A stretch of DNA of 32,304 nucleotides from Rhodopirellula sp. (GCA_012728855.1 JAAYEH010000077.1:1-32304); one strand, 5' to 3'; shown: positions 1-9,644, counted from the stretch's first letter. Made by a program: numbers and translations. Notes: generated by a model from the letters alone, not told the origin.

Positions 1-3000
1 CATTCAGAAAGAGAATGCCGTCGGCCGGCGGTTCGTCGTTGTCCCAAGCCGAACCATCCGACGCGCCGGCCAGCAACGGTGGAGGCGTTTCCTGCTCCGT
101 GACGAGTTGCGCGGGAAGCTGGATGGTTCCGACCGGGACGCTGAATCCAAGCTGCTTGGTCACCCACTTGCCGGAAACAATCCAATGGAAGAAGCTCTTC
201 ACACCTGATATGACCTGGAAGACCTTTCCGCGGCCTTCCGCAGAGAGCGTGATGGGGATGCTTTCGCCGAGATCCCCGGACGCCTTCAAACCGATGATTG
301 CCCCCGCCACGGTCACCCCGGCGATCTTCGCGGATCCACTTCCAGAAGCCAAGAAGGTGAAGTCGGGGTCGGCGTCCACGTCGAGCGTGGTGTGGATGTT
401 CAGATCGCCGCGGTAGCCGTTGCCCAGCCATGTCAGATTGGTTAAGCCGGCGAAGTCGAGATCGAACTCACCCGTCGACTTCACCCACCCGGCAGCATCG
501 ATCTTCATGACTCCGAAGACATTCGCCGACACATCGGGAATATCGATCGTCCAGGCATGATCGTCGACGTCGATGGTCACCTGGCCGCTGAGCGTGAATG
601 CTCCCAGCAGCCGCATGTCGCCTTTGACGTCCAAGAAGAACGAGTGGGCGCGGATGCTCGTCGGATCCCCGTTGGCGTCGACGCAGGAAACCTCCTTGTA
701 GAGGATGTTGCCGCCGCTGGTGACCGGAGCCTCATAGCGGCTTACGTTGCCAGCGGTCGTGTTGATCTGGAGCCGCCCATCGACGTTGACGTCCAGGATC
801 CCGAGGAGATTGAGATCCAGAGCGACCTTTGCGTTGACGACCACACCGGTGTCGTAGACGCCAACGTAGGCATCGACATCCACATTCAACCTATTGCCGA
901 GATGCAGCTCCCCGTCGAGGTAGAAGCGAAGCTTGTTGTCGACATACGTGACGGAGGCGGTTCCTCCTCCATCGGCGAATCCGGGAAAGTCGAAGCTGGC
1001 ATCGACGGCGACACCGAAGCTCCCGCGCGGAACGAGGATGCTTCTTCCGTCGCGATCAAAACTCCAGTCCGAACCAGTGGTGTTAACCTCGAACACACCG
1101 TGGGCATCGGCGAGCTTCAATCCGAGCTGGTCGCTTCCCAACTGGCCGTCGACCGCGCACCACGCGCGCGTCCCCGAAGCATCGGCGATGAAAACACCGC
1201 CCGCGGACAACGACCCGATCAGACCAAGCGACAAGCTTGCCGACGCGTCCAGGAAGAACTGCTCCTGGCTGACCTCCATCCAGAAGTCCCCCTGCATCCC
1301 AAAGCCTCCCCCGACGGTCAACTCGCCCTCCGCGCGGACCACCACGTAGACGCCGGCAGCGCCGATCTGGCCATTCTGTTGCGGCGGGCCGGCGGGCACG
1401 GCATAGCTCCTTCCGTTCGGGCCGCCAAGCGAATCCAACGCCTCGTCCGGAAGATAGTCGAGCATTTCCTCCGGCAGTTCCACCGACTGTTCCTTTCCCG
1501 TGACGTTGAGAGTCACGTGCGCCTTGCTCTCGAAGTCCAGGACAGGCCCCAACTCGAATGACTGCGTGACGGCCACATCCGCGGCGAACCCATCGTCGTT
1601 GACGATCAGCACGCCTTGCGCCTCGGCATGGAAGCCGACTCCGGAAGGGCCGAGCCGGATTTCGCCGGCAGCAAATGCCTCGATACCTTCACGGCTGACG
1701 TCGAGGAGAAGGGCGCCATCGACATGCGCCAACTCCCGTCCCAGTTTGCCGCCGTTGAGCAGCGGCGGCACGTGCAGAGCGGCGATTCCCGCGGCCTCGA
1801 TGCGGAACATCTCCGGCCCAAGTTCGAATGTGCGCGTCAGGTCGCCGCCGTCCTTGGCCTGGCCTGCCAAGGTCAGCGTCTCACTCCTCTCCACGTTAGT
1901 CGTGTTCACCTCCAGCAGGCAATAGGCATCCAGGACGATTCCCAGGCTCTCCAGCTTCTTGAAGTTGGTGTCGATCCGCAGCGCACCCCACATCCCCGCC
2001 TTACCCTGGTCGGGATCCTCGAATACGAACCTGCCGGCCGAGGCGCCGACCGTGCCCAGGTAGACCAAATCGATCTGCCCGTGCATGTCCACCGTCACGC
2101 GCGTGCCCAGGCCTCCCATCTCGGCCCGCACGCTCACCCCGCCGCTGATGCCCAGCAACCGCCGGTCCGCGCTTCCCGCAAACAACTCGATCGAACCGCC
2201 GACGTCGATCGACAGGGTTGCCGCCGTCCGCGTTGCCAGGAACGCCTGCTCACCGGCGCTGCCGGGGTTGCCGGCCGTGTCCGTCCACGATCCGGCCGCG
2301 TACTTCACGATGACGGGCCCGGCCGGCAACATGCCGGAGAACCCGTACCGATAGGTGTTGCCGGAGAGCTGTTCCGGCTTCCCGACCACATGGACGCCAT
2401 GGATCGGGATCTCCTGGCCCTGGTCGTCCTTCGTCCAAAGCGTGATTTCCGCCCCCTGGTCCGTGATGCTGTCCACGTTAAGGCCCACGCCGAGCGGATC
2501 GGCGAATGTGACGTCCAGATAGCCCTCTTGATTGACCTGCTCCAGCGACACCCGCGAGCCGGCCAACGGATAGGCCAAACCGGCCGTCAACTCGACGATC
2601 GTCAAGACCTCGGTGTGAGCGAGCGAGGCATATCCGGCCGAATCCTGGACGGCTCCTGCCGCAAACGCGAGCTTTATTTCCCCGGGTTGAAGACTGCCAG
2701 AGAACGTGTAGCGGTAAACTCCGTCCCCAAGGGACGTCGGGTTCCCGACAGTGACGCCTTGGGGGACGGCGCTGCCCGACAGAATGAATTGCGGCACAAT
2801 ATTTTCGTCGAGCGTATTGCCCCACGTCGGCCGGAACTTCAAGTCGACGGACGACAGGGCGACCCCGGCCATGCGCGCCTGCGGCGCGAGGAGTTCGACC
2901 GCCGGGCCCTGAACCACCAACGTCTCCTCCTCCCCAAGGTTGGCAGTCCCTGCCGTGTCTTGGAAGCTCCCCTCGGTGAACGCAACCGTCACTTCGCCGG

Positions 3001-6000
3001 GCGTGAAATTGCCGCTGAAGTAATAGCGGAACGTCTGGGCGTCGAGATGCTCGGTCTGACCGTCGTTGATTGCGGCGGTTCCCTTCCCGTGGCCGGACAG
3101 CGTGAACTCCGCTGCGGGATCGAGAATCGAGCCGGCGTCGATCGCCGCCAAGTAGGTCGGAGAAAACCGGACGTCGAAGTAGCCGGTGTCGTTTAACTTC
3201 TGGACATCCTGGGAACGTACGAGCAGGTCGGCCGTCGCGCCGGTGACCGTAAACGTCTCGACAGGGACGATCCCGCTACGATTGCCGGCCTTGTCCCGAA
3301 AGCCGTCGGGCAGGAACTGCACTTCGACCAACCCCAACCCGAACTGGCCGGTGACGGGGTAGATGTAGGTGTTTGCATCCTCGGCGGCCACGGTCGGCTG
3401 GCCGAGCTGCGAGGTTCCCGCTCCGGGGCCCGCGAGGGTGAACTCCGCTGCAAGATCGAGAATCGAGCCGGGATCCAATTCGCTGCCCGTGACGGGCTGG
3501 AAACGAACGGTGATATGGCCACTCTGGTTCAGGGCCCTTTGGTCGATCTGCCCGCCGTTCTTTGGCCCGGCCAGTTGAGCAGCCGGCTCCGTCACCTGAA
3601 ACGTCTCTGTATCCGCTGCGTTCGTCCGCCGGGTGCCGTCAAAGACGCTGTCGAAACTGCCGGGCAGGAACTCCACCGTGTACTCGCCCGGCACGAGGTT
3701 GACGGCTTGCGGCAAGGCGTAGCGGAACTTGTTCGCCGCGGCAAAGCCCTCGGGTTGCGTGGGCACGCCGGTGAGGTCAAGCAACGTGCCGCCGGGCAAC
3801 CGCAGTCGGAATTCCGCGCCCCCGTCCAGAATGCTTGAGGGATCGATCTCGGCGCCACCCTTGGCTACGTAGGCCACGTCGAGGTAGCCGCGGCCCTTGA
3901 GCGTTTGCAGGCCGATCTCGCCGCCCGCTCCAGGCGACGCCAGGTTGGCCACCGGCAACAGCGACGTGTCGTGGGCCTGGCCCGGGACCACCTCGAACGG
4001 CTCGCCCATATCATCCAGGAATTCCATCCGGAACTTGCCCTGGATGACCATCAGCTTGAGTTGATCGGGGACGTCGGCCAGGAAGAGGATGGTGGCATTG
4101 CCTGAGGCGACTTGCGACAGGTCGGCATACAGCCGGGCCGTGGTGCTCAGGGCGCTGTTGAAGAAGTTCAGCGTCCCCGCAGCCATGAACTTGCCGTCGG
4201 TGCTGATTTTCATCTGCACGTCGCCGCTGAACGTGTATCGCGAAGCGTACTGGGAGTACAACGTGCAGCCCGCCGTGATCAGCATGGGCTCGGTGAAGGC
4301 CGCCAGGAAGCCGGCCTGGTTCGGGTGGTTCTGGATCTGCCGGTACTGCGCCACGACCTGGGCCTGGACGGAGTCGAGCCAGTCCGCCGGGTCGATGTCC
4401 GTCGAGACGGCGAACTCCGGGTCGCGGAGGTCGTCCGTCTCGGTGATCGACGGCAGCGTCTTGAAGAACTCGACGCCCGCCACGAAGTCGTTGATTGTCA
4501 GCCCGCTGACCGGCTCCAGCAGGATGCCCGTCGGCGTGGCCGCCGTGATCAACACGCCCAGCGGGCCGAGTTCCGAGAGGGCCAGACGGATTGACATGCC
4601 GCCCACGCCGGGCATCTCGAAGCCCCCTTCCAGGCCGACGAAGAACACGCGGTCGGCCACACCGGGCTTGTCGCCGTCCAGGACGTTGCCCTGGTTGTCG
4701 AACGCCAGGATGCCGCCCAAGAGCGAGCCCTTGACTTCCCCGCCGAACAGCTTGCCTTCCACGCCGACGGTCATGGACTCCAACCTGGTGATTGGGAACT
4801 TGCCATCCATGAGCAGCCCTACGTCGATCACCAGCCCCTCGATCGCCCCGCTGACCTTCACCGGCAGGTTGTACAAGCCGGTCACCGCCGCGGACACCGT
4901 GATTTGGAAGTCCGCAGGATCTGCACTGATGTTGCGCCACTTGGCGCCCACGGAGGTGATGCGAATCGGCAACCAGGACGGCCACTTGAAGGCTTTGGAG
5001 TCTGCCCTGTCGCGGTTGAACGACACGCCGAAGCCGGGCTTGGTATCGAACGAGCCGTTGCCCAGGAAGGCGAAGTTCCGCATCTCACCGGCAAGGTCCA
5101 GCGGCCCGGCCTTCAGGTGCGCGCCCAGCGACGCCAGCGACACGGCTTCGTCCGTCGGCCCCGCGCCCGTGTCGATCAGAATGTCCGAGCCGGTAACGGT
5201 CAGGTAGCTGCCGAACTTGAGTTCGAACTGGTCGGCCTGGAACTCGAATCCATCCACGCGCCCGTCGGTAAACGTCAGCTCGCACCGCACGGCCTCGTTA
5301 TCCGCGTCCGTGCCGTCCTGAATGGTGGCGGATAATGTCTTTCCAGGGAACAGCTTGGCTCCGCCGGCGGCGATGAAGATCTCTCCGTTGAAATCGACCT
5401 CCTGGCCGAATGTGACACCGAAGTCCGCCACGCCGACGCCCACGCCCGTCAACTCCAGGATGCCTTCCAAGTCAACCGCTACGTCCGTCGTGAGTCCCGC
5501 CGCGCCCAGGTTGAAACCGTTGTTCCGCACACGGAGCCCTGGAATGGTGGTGCCGTCCTGGCGCGTGTACGGTCCGATGAAGCCCGTGGCGCCGACCTTG
5601 GGAACCTCGATGGAGGCTGAATCCACCGTGATGATCTCTTTGCCAACGGTGTCGTCCTGCGGGTCGTAGCTCACCTGGATGCCGGCCGCCGTGACGCCCA
5701 GCACATCGGGCACGGTGGCTTCCAATTGCTCCACCTGGAAGCCAAACGCTCCCGTCAGGTTGTCCCAGGAGCCGGCGACGTAATCCGCACCGACTTCAAA
5801 CGTGCCCAGCACATCGGTCAGTTGGACCGATATGCCGGACGACGCCTGTTGGGCTTTGTTGCCGAAATCCAACAACGCCTCGCCTGCCCCGATGCCGAGC
5901 GTGATCGCCAGGTGCCCGCCCCCCTTGTACTGGAAATCCTCGATCCCGATGTGCGGCCCTTTGATCGTTAGCGGGTTGGCGCTCATCTCACCGGCGCCGG

Positions 6001-7822
6001 TTGCCCCGCCATCGCGGATCGCGATCGCGAAGGTCTGCTTCGGACTGCCGTTTGCCCAACTCCCCGCTTCAAACGCCAGTTCGACGTTGGGTTCGTCTCC
6101 GTTGCCCGCCACGAACAGATCGACCTCGTTGTCGGCATCCTTGTCGCGCAGGTAGTAGCGGAACGTATCCCCGGCGAGCCACTCGACGTGATCCACTTCA
6201 GCGTCTGCCACGCCGGTGCCCCCAAGGGTGAAGTCGGAGACGTCGATCAAGCTATCATCCCAAACCGTACCTTGGGGGGCAAAGTAGGTCACATCGATGT
6301 ACTTGCGGCGGTTGAGCACGCTGGCATCGACGCTCAGCCCCGGCAAACTTGTCAGCTCTATCGCGAATTCGTCGGCGGCTCCTCCCGAACCACCACTTTC
6401 CGAGGATCCGAAACGCGGCAGAACCCCGCCGACGTCGAACGTCGCACCGAACGCGGTGACGCTGTTCAATCCCATGTCCAGCAGGCGGAAACCGTCGCTG
6501 CCACCGATGCTGAACCTCGCGCCGCCGCCGATTGTGAACAACTCTTCGTCGTGCGGCTTGACGGTAAGGACCAGTTCTGGGATATCGACCAAGACCGCCC
6601 CTCCGCGGGTCTTGGTCGCAATCAGTTCACCCCCCAACGCGAACGCACCGTCAACTTCCATCGCGACGATGCCACGGATGACTTGCACCTGGGCGGGTGT
6701 GTCGAACCGAACCGGCACGCCGCTCACCACTTCGTCGACCGTCTGTCCCGTCTTGTTCACCTCGACCGCGACTGCCCCTGAGATCGACAAGCCGTCGAGG
6801 CCCGCCAGCGCCACGCTGCCCGAGGCCGTCAAGGCGAAAGAACTCGGAACTCCCGGCGGCGTGAGCACCAACACACCCAAGTTGGCGCCGCGGACTTCCA
6901 GCCCCACGTCGTCCGTCGTGTCCGGTGTTTCGAGGCCCGTGCCCAGAAAAGTGTTGATGTCGGCAGCGCCGATCAGCAGCTTGCTGCCATCGGCCGCCTT
7001 CTCGAGCGTGAACTCTCCCGACAAATCCGCGAAACCCGGCACGGAGATGCTGCCGGCGAAGGTGAAAGTCTGGGTGTCGGTACCGATGTCGTTGAGAAAT
7101 TCGCCCAACTCGTCCTTCTGATCATCCGACTCCGGCTCGTATCGCAACCCGCCCGGAAACTCCACCAACTCCAATTGCAGGATCTTGCCGCCGGAAGGGT
7201 TGTCGACAACGTTGATGTCGAGGTAACCCACCGTCGCTTCCTCGACGTCGAATTGGACCCACAGGCCCGGCGCGGAATCAAACTCTCCGTTGATCTCGGC
7301 GGCCGTGAGAATATCGAAGGTCTGGCCAGGTTCGGGCACGAAGTCGTTGATCAGAACGACTTCGAGTGTTCCGCCCAGCGTGGCGATTCCGGTCACATGG
7401 ATCTGGTCGTAGTCCGGAGCATCTGGGTCCGTCCCGCCGATCTCCATGCGGATGGTTCCAACCGTGTCAGATGCCGGCGGAGGGGTATAGCCATCGTCGA
7501 TGGTGTCGCCATCGGATGTGGCAATCGTCAAATTCCCGTTGATGCTGATGACCCCGGGGGAGTTGCCGGGGCTCAGCACTCCCCGATTGACGACGTCGCC
7601 AAGGATGGCTCGGTTGCCGGACAAGATCTCACCGGGGCCGACAATCAAGGCGTCAGGAATATCATGCGGAATGCCGAACTCGAGCGGCCATTCCGCCGAA
7701 AGAAGCAGTCTGCTCTCCAGCGGTTCGATCACCAGCGGCCTGCCCAGCGGCAGCCATCCGCTCGCAATCGCCCCATATCGAACCCTCCGAATCGCTCGCC
7801 TGCGCCGATTTCTCGTCCTCAT
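1..7822 (-). CDS. Giant LEPR-XLL domain surface/secreted protein, C-terminus beyond window
   Basis: A single frame stays open from the ATG at 7822 to the left edge: at least 2607 codons with no stop, so the C-terminus is missing. The basic N-terminus (residues 1-30) is followed by VIEPLESRLLLSA at 31-43, which matches the LEPR-XLL signal found at the start of very large planctomycete exported proteins. LSPGNSPG at 83-90 lies in a short beta-rich segment like those in autotransporter-type passengers. Most of the rest is beta-rich, low in cysteine and rich in G, D, T and V. Five Ig-like repeats of about 100-125 residues lie at roughly 2215-3955, and a related unit at about 6010-6310. The protein is probably exported and surface-bound; adhesion or an S-layer-like role is inference. 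No enzyme motif was recognised. The frame was checked at 7553, 5306, 3191 and 2 and is continuous. The start is supported by the position of the LEPR-XLL motif; the ribosome site (GGGGG) is weak. Confidence 0.88.
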   Translation of the reverse strand, partial: MRTRNRRRRAIRRVRYGAIASGWLPLGRPLVIEPLESRLLLSAEWPLEFGIPHDIPDALIVGPGEILSGNRAILGDVVNRGVLSPGNSPGVISINGNLTIATSDGDTIDDGYTPPPASDTVGTIRMEIGGTDPDAPDYDQIHVTGIATLGGTLEVVLINDFVPEPGQTFDILTAAEINGEFDSAPGLWVQFDVEEATVGYLDINVVDNPSGGKILQLELVEFPGGLRYEPESDDQKDELGEFLNDIGTDTQTFTFAGSISVPGFADLSGEFTLEKAADGSKLLIGAADINTFLGTGLETPDTTDDVGLEVRGANLGVLVLTPPGVPSSFALTASGSVALAGLDGLSISGAVAVEVNKTGQTVDEVVSGVPVRFDTPAQVQVIRGIVAMEVDGAFALGGELIATKTRGGAVLVDIPELVLTVKPHDEELFTIGGGARFSIGGSDGFRLLDMGLNSVTAFGATFDVGGVLPRFGSSESGGSGGAADEFAIELTSLPGLSVDASVLNRRKYIDVTYFAPQGTVWDDSLIDVSDFTLGGTGVADAEVDHVEWLAGDTFRYYLRDKDADNEVDLFVAGNGDEPNVELAFEAGSWANGSPKQTFAIAIRDGGATGAGEMSANPLTIKGPHIGIEDFQYKGGGHLAITLGIGAGEALLDFGNKAQQASSGISVQLTDVLGTFEVGADYVAGSWDNLTGAFGFQVEQLEATVPDVLGVTAAGIQVSYDPQDDTVGKEIITVDSASIEVPKVGATGFIGPYTRQDGTTIPGLRVRNNGFNLGAAGLTTDVAVDLEGILELTGVGVGVADFGVTFGQEVDFNGEIFIAAGGAKLFPGKTLSATIQDGTDADNEAVRCELTFTDGRVDGFEFQADQFELKFGSYLTVTGSDILIDTGAGPTDEAVSLASLGAHLKAGPLDLAGEMRNFAFLGNGSFDTKPGFGVSFNRDRADSKAFKWPSWLPIRITSVGAKWRNISADPADFQITVSAAVTGLYNLPVKVSGAIEGLVIDVGLLMDGKFPITRLESMTVGVEGKLFGGEVKGSLLGGILAFDNQGNVLDGDKPGVADRVFFVGLEGGFEMPGVGGMSIRLALSELGPLGVLITAATPTGILLEPVSGLTINDFVAGVEFFKTLPSITETDDLRDPEFAVSTDIDPADWLDSVQAQVVAQYRQIQNHPNQAGFLAAFTEPMLITAGCTLYSQYASRYTFSGDVQMKISTDGKFMAAGTLNFFNSALSTTARLYADLSQVASGNATILFLADVPDQLKLMVIQGKFRMEFLDDMGEPFEVVPGQAHDTSLLPVANLASPGAGGEIGLQTLKGRGYLDVAYVAKGGAEIDPSSILDGGAEFRLRLPGGTLLDLTGVPTQPEGFAAANKFRYALPQAVNLVPGEYTVEFLPGSFDSVFDGTRRTNAADTETFQVTEPAAQLAGPKNGGQIDQRALNQSGHITVRFQPVTGSELDPGSILDLAAEFTLAGPGAGTSQLGQPTVAAEDANTYIYPVTGQFGLGLVEVQFLPDGFRDKAGNRSGIVPVETFTVTGATADLLVRSQDVQKLNDTGYFDVRFSPTYLAAIDAGSILDPAAEFTLSGHGKGTAAINDGQTEHLDAQTFRYYFSGNFTPGEVTVAFTEGSFQDTAGTANLGEEETLVVQGPAVELLAPQARMAGVALSSVDLKFRPTWGNTLDENIVPQFILSGSAVPQGVTVGNPTSLGDGVYRYTFSGSLQPGEIKLAFAAGAVQDSAGYASLAHTEVLTIVELTAGLAYPLAGSRVSLEQVNQEGYLDVTFADPLGVGLNVDSITDQGAEITLWTKDDQGQEIPIHGVHVVGKPEQLSGNTYRYGFSGMLPAGPVIVKYAAGSWTDTAGNPGSAGEQAFLATRTAATLSIDVGGSIELFAGSADRRLLGISGGVSVRAEMGGLGTRVTVDMHGQIDLVYLGTVGASAGRFVFEDPDQGKAGMWGALRIDTNFKKLESLGIVLDAYCLLEVNTTNVERSETLTLAGQAKDGGDLTRTFELGPEMFRIEAAGIAALHVPPLLNGGKLGRELAHVDGALLLDVSREGIEAFAAGEIRLGPSGVGFHAEAQGVLIVNDDGFAADVAVTQSFELGPVLDFESKAHVTLNVTGKEQSVELPEEMLDYLPDEALDSLGGPNGRSYAVPAGPPQQNGQIGAAGVYVVVRAEGELTVGGGFGMQGDFWMEVSQEQFFLDASASLSLGLIGSLSAGGVFIADASGTRAWCAVDGQLGSDQLGLKLADAHGVFEVNTTGSDWSFDRDGRSILVPRGSFGVAVDASFDFPGFADGGGTASVTYVDNKLRFYLDGELHLGNRLNVDVDAYVGVYDTGVVVNAKVALDLNLLGILDVNVDGRLQINTTAGNVSRYEAPVTSGGNILYKEVSCVDANGDPTSIRAHSFFLDVKGDMRLLGAFTLSGQVTIDVDDHAWTIDIPDVSANVFGVMKIDAAGWVKSTGEFDLDFAGLTNLTWLGNGYRGDLNIHTTLDVDADPDFTFLASGSGSAKIAGVTVAGAIIGLKASGDLGESIPITLSAEGRGKVFQVISGVKSFFHWIVSGKWVTKQLGFSVPVGTIQLPAQLVTEQETPPPLLAGASDGSAWDNDEPPADGILFLN
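2215..3955 (-). repeat. Five tandem Ig-like repeat units within the giant protein
   Basis: Five consecutive units lie at about 3600-3955, 3240-3600, 2905-3240, 2600-2905 and 2215-2600. Each opens with a short hydrophobic strand and a line like GYLDVxF. Most then have a segment like IDPGSILDxxAEFTL. Each closes with a line like FxYxFSGxxxPGEVxVxFxxGSFxDxAG followed by ETFxV. The order is constant and the units are diverged at the nucleotide level, so this is an old protein-domain array and not a recent DNA duplication. Such units resemble bacterial Ig-like/cadherin-like folds used as spacers or ligand-binding modules in surface proteins. Unit borders are approximate. Confidence 0.75.
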
Positions 7823-8559
7823 AATGCCACCCCCGCGACAGTATGTTCGCCTGTGCGCAGACCTGAAGCGATCGAATCGCGACAGTCTCTCTCCTGCAGA
7901 GGCACAAGGGGTTCGCCCTTCGGCACTCCTTGTCGAGGAGCGGACGATATTCAAAGGCGACTCAGGTTCCGGGCCGCATGATACGCAAGCTAATAGGCGG
8001 CGTGATTCCGTAACCGAAAAAAGTTCCCAAAGAATTCAGCCCGGGAATAAGGGGCCAAAAGAAACGCGAGGTATTTGGATGCGCCGCGCTCCAACCAAAG
8101 GCGAATCGCGAGTGCTCTGCCGAAGGACATTGCATTGCCTCACGACCGATGCGGGATAAGGTTGGCAGAGAGAGAATTCCAGAATTACTAGGCGTCAGCC
8201 TAAGACTTGCCAGCAGAGAGGACAATGCCCTGCCACCGCGGTTTGAGAAGAATATCCCGCGAATGCATTCCGAAGGGCCTGTTGATACCCCGTCAATAGA
8301 ACCAAACAGAACAATTGCCGCCGACAAGATGTCTCGAGCTGAGGCGACGATACCGGAGGTCGACCGCGTAAACACCGCGGGCGTTGCCGTCGCTGTCCGC
8401 CTGCAGCGCCCCTTGGCCGTTCGGCTGGAGAATCGCGTCGCAGTTTTCTCGGCCGACATTCCACGGCGGCATTCCTGGTCTTGCAGTCTCGCCGGTCCTG
8501 CCCGTCTGATCGACTTCCACCTCGCTCCCTTTCACCCTTACTTCAATGCGGCCAACGAT
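7823..8559. other. Spacer between the giant gene and the DUF1583-like gene
   Basis: About 740 bases without a confident gene. It holds the 5' region of the giant gene, where no convincing -35/-10 pair was found. It has an imperfect inverted repeat, ACAAGG...CCTTGT, at about 7900-7930. On the minus strand there is a short open frame (about 8293-8640) with coding-like codon use, listed separately. Confidence 0.5.
8293..8535 (-). CDS. Possible small ORF or gene remnant, unrecognised
   Basis: A minus-strand frame is open from just after a TAG near 8640 to a TGA at 8293. No ATG lies near its beginning; the first usable start is a GTG at 8535, giving 80 residues. The translation looks protein-like: it contains GRENCDAILQPNGQGAL and ends RHLVGGNCSVWFY. 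Third positions are mostly G or C as in neighbouring real genes. The lack of a good start and ribosome site suggests either a short lineage-specific gene or the 3' remnant of a longer one. It is not assigned to a family. It overlaps the proposed 5' end of the plus-strand DUF1583-like gene if the full open region is used. Confidence 0.25.
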   Translation of the reverse strand: MKGSEVEVDQTGRTGETARPGMPPWNVGRENCDAILQPNGQGALQADSDGNARGVYAVDLRYRRLSSRHLVGGNCSVWFY

Positions 8560-9513
8560 ATGTGGGAAGTCTACGCGGCGCCGACCGAATTGGTGACCAA
8601 CGGCAAGGCCGCCGTCGTCAATCTGCCCGTTTTCCTATGCCCTTCCGGCCGACATGGAAAAAAGACTCCCGACCCCCTTACGCTCCACACCCGGATAGCT
8701 GCGACACTTGTTTCTTCGCTGCTCCTGAGAATCGCCTTGCTGACGGGGCTGTTGGCGGCGATCGGCACGAGGGCATCGGCCTTCGAAGAGAAACGTTTCG
8801 ACCTCCGGGACTCCCAGTTCGACAATGCCGCGTTGAGGCTCGCTCCCGCGGGAACCTCGCGCCTGGTCGTTCCGGAAGCCGACGGCCTGCGGATGATGAT
8901 CCCGGCGGCCGCCCGCGTGGACGAAGTGGGCATTCAGCCGAGGGTGGGTCTCCGCGGCGACTTTGAGATTATCGTCACGTATGAAATCATCAAGATCGCT
9001 CCTCCCAAGAGCGGCTACGGCTGCGGCCCCCGAATATACATCAGCACGGCCACCGAGGACGAACAGGCGGCGACGATCTCGCGGATGAAGCGGGTTAAGG
9101 AAGGCGACTCCTTCTGTGCCCACAGCGCGCGGTATGTCGCGGCGGAACAGGGCGAGAGGCAGCGCCAGCACGTGATCCACATCGCGCCGGCGGCCGCCGG
9201 CACCGGAAGGCTCTGCTTGCGCCGCACCGGCAAGGATCTCCACTGGCTGGCGGACGACGCCGAACGCGACGTGCTTATCGAACGCCACACGGCCCCGTTT
9301 ACCGATGCGGATGTCTCGTACGTGCAGATCTCGCTCCACCGGGGCGGCGCCAAGACGGCGGCCGATGCCCGCTGGAAAGAGGTCATCCTCCGCGCGGACG
9401 AATTTGTCGGCGGGCGGGATGCCAACTCAGGTGGCTGGCTGCTGGCGCTGGGCGGCCTGCTGGCGGGCGCCGTCGTGGCGATTGGGGTGTGGTATTATCG
9501 ACGAGCGAGGTGA
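8560..9513 (+). CDS. DUF1583-like secreted/membrane-anchored protein
   Basis: The mature part reads like the planctomycete DUF1583 family: FDLRDSQFDNAALRL, a middle part with GLRGDFEIIVTYEI, and YGCGPRIYIST, as in jelly-roll-like DUF1583 domains. Function is unknown; the fold resembles lectin-like beta-sandwiches. A hydrophobic stretch with LLLRIALLTGLLAAIG before ASAFEE looks like a signal peptide, and a C-terminal segment (about 295-312) with LLAGAVVAIGVWYY followed by RRAR looks like a membrane anchor. The start is uncertain. The ATG at 8560 puts about 50 residues before the signal peptide; a CTG at 8725 or TTG at 8737 would put the signal at the very N-terminus, but neither has a clear ribosome site. 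DUF1583 domains are often part of longer proteins, so this may be a truncated or stand-alone version. It converges on cusA. Confidence 0.65.
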   Translation: MWEVYAAPTELVTNGKAAVVNLPVFLCPSGRHGKKTPDPLTLHTRIAATLVSSLLLRIALLTGLLAAIGTRASAFEEKRFDLRDSQFDNAALRLAPAGTSRLVVPEADGLRMMIPAAARVDEVGIQPRVGLRGDFEIIVTYEIIKIAPPKSGYGCGPRIYISTATEDEQAATISRMKRVKEGDSFCAHSARYVAAEQGERQRQHVIHIAPAAAGTGRLCLRRTGKDLHWLADDAERDVLIERHTAPFTDADVSYVQISLHRGGAKTAADARWKEVILRADEFVGGRDANSGGWLLALGGLLAGAVVAIGVWYYRRAR

Positions 9514-9644
9514 GCGGTCACGAGCGATCCGCTCGCCCGACCAGGAGCTTTCGTCTCACTGCGGCAACTTGGCCAGGTACTGATACGTAAATCCGTCAAC
9601 GGCAAACCACGCTCATCAAAAACACGAACAAGCCAACCGCCACA

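Noticed and set aside
557..3196. Long plus-strand open frames (557-1561 and 1616-3196)
   Set aside because: They are antisense to the giant minus-strand frame, show low-complexity Arg/Asp/Val-rich composition, and have no family features; GC-rich codon bias opens such frames.
4011..4985. Minus-strand 324-codon frame offset from the giant gene
   Set aside because: Gly/Arg/Pro-rich frame-shifted shadow of the giant protein, which is continuous through this stretch in its own frame.
7900..7930. Inverted repeat ACAAGG...CCTTGT upstream of the giant gene
   Set aside because: Only 6 bp per arm with an 18-base centre; could be chance in GC-rich sequence.
9539..9605. Short minus-strand reading ending GFTYQYLAKLPQ
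   Set aside because: It looks like a protein C-terminus, but only about 18 codons are open and no family could be named.
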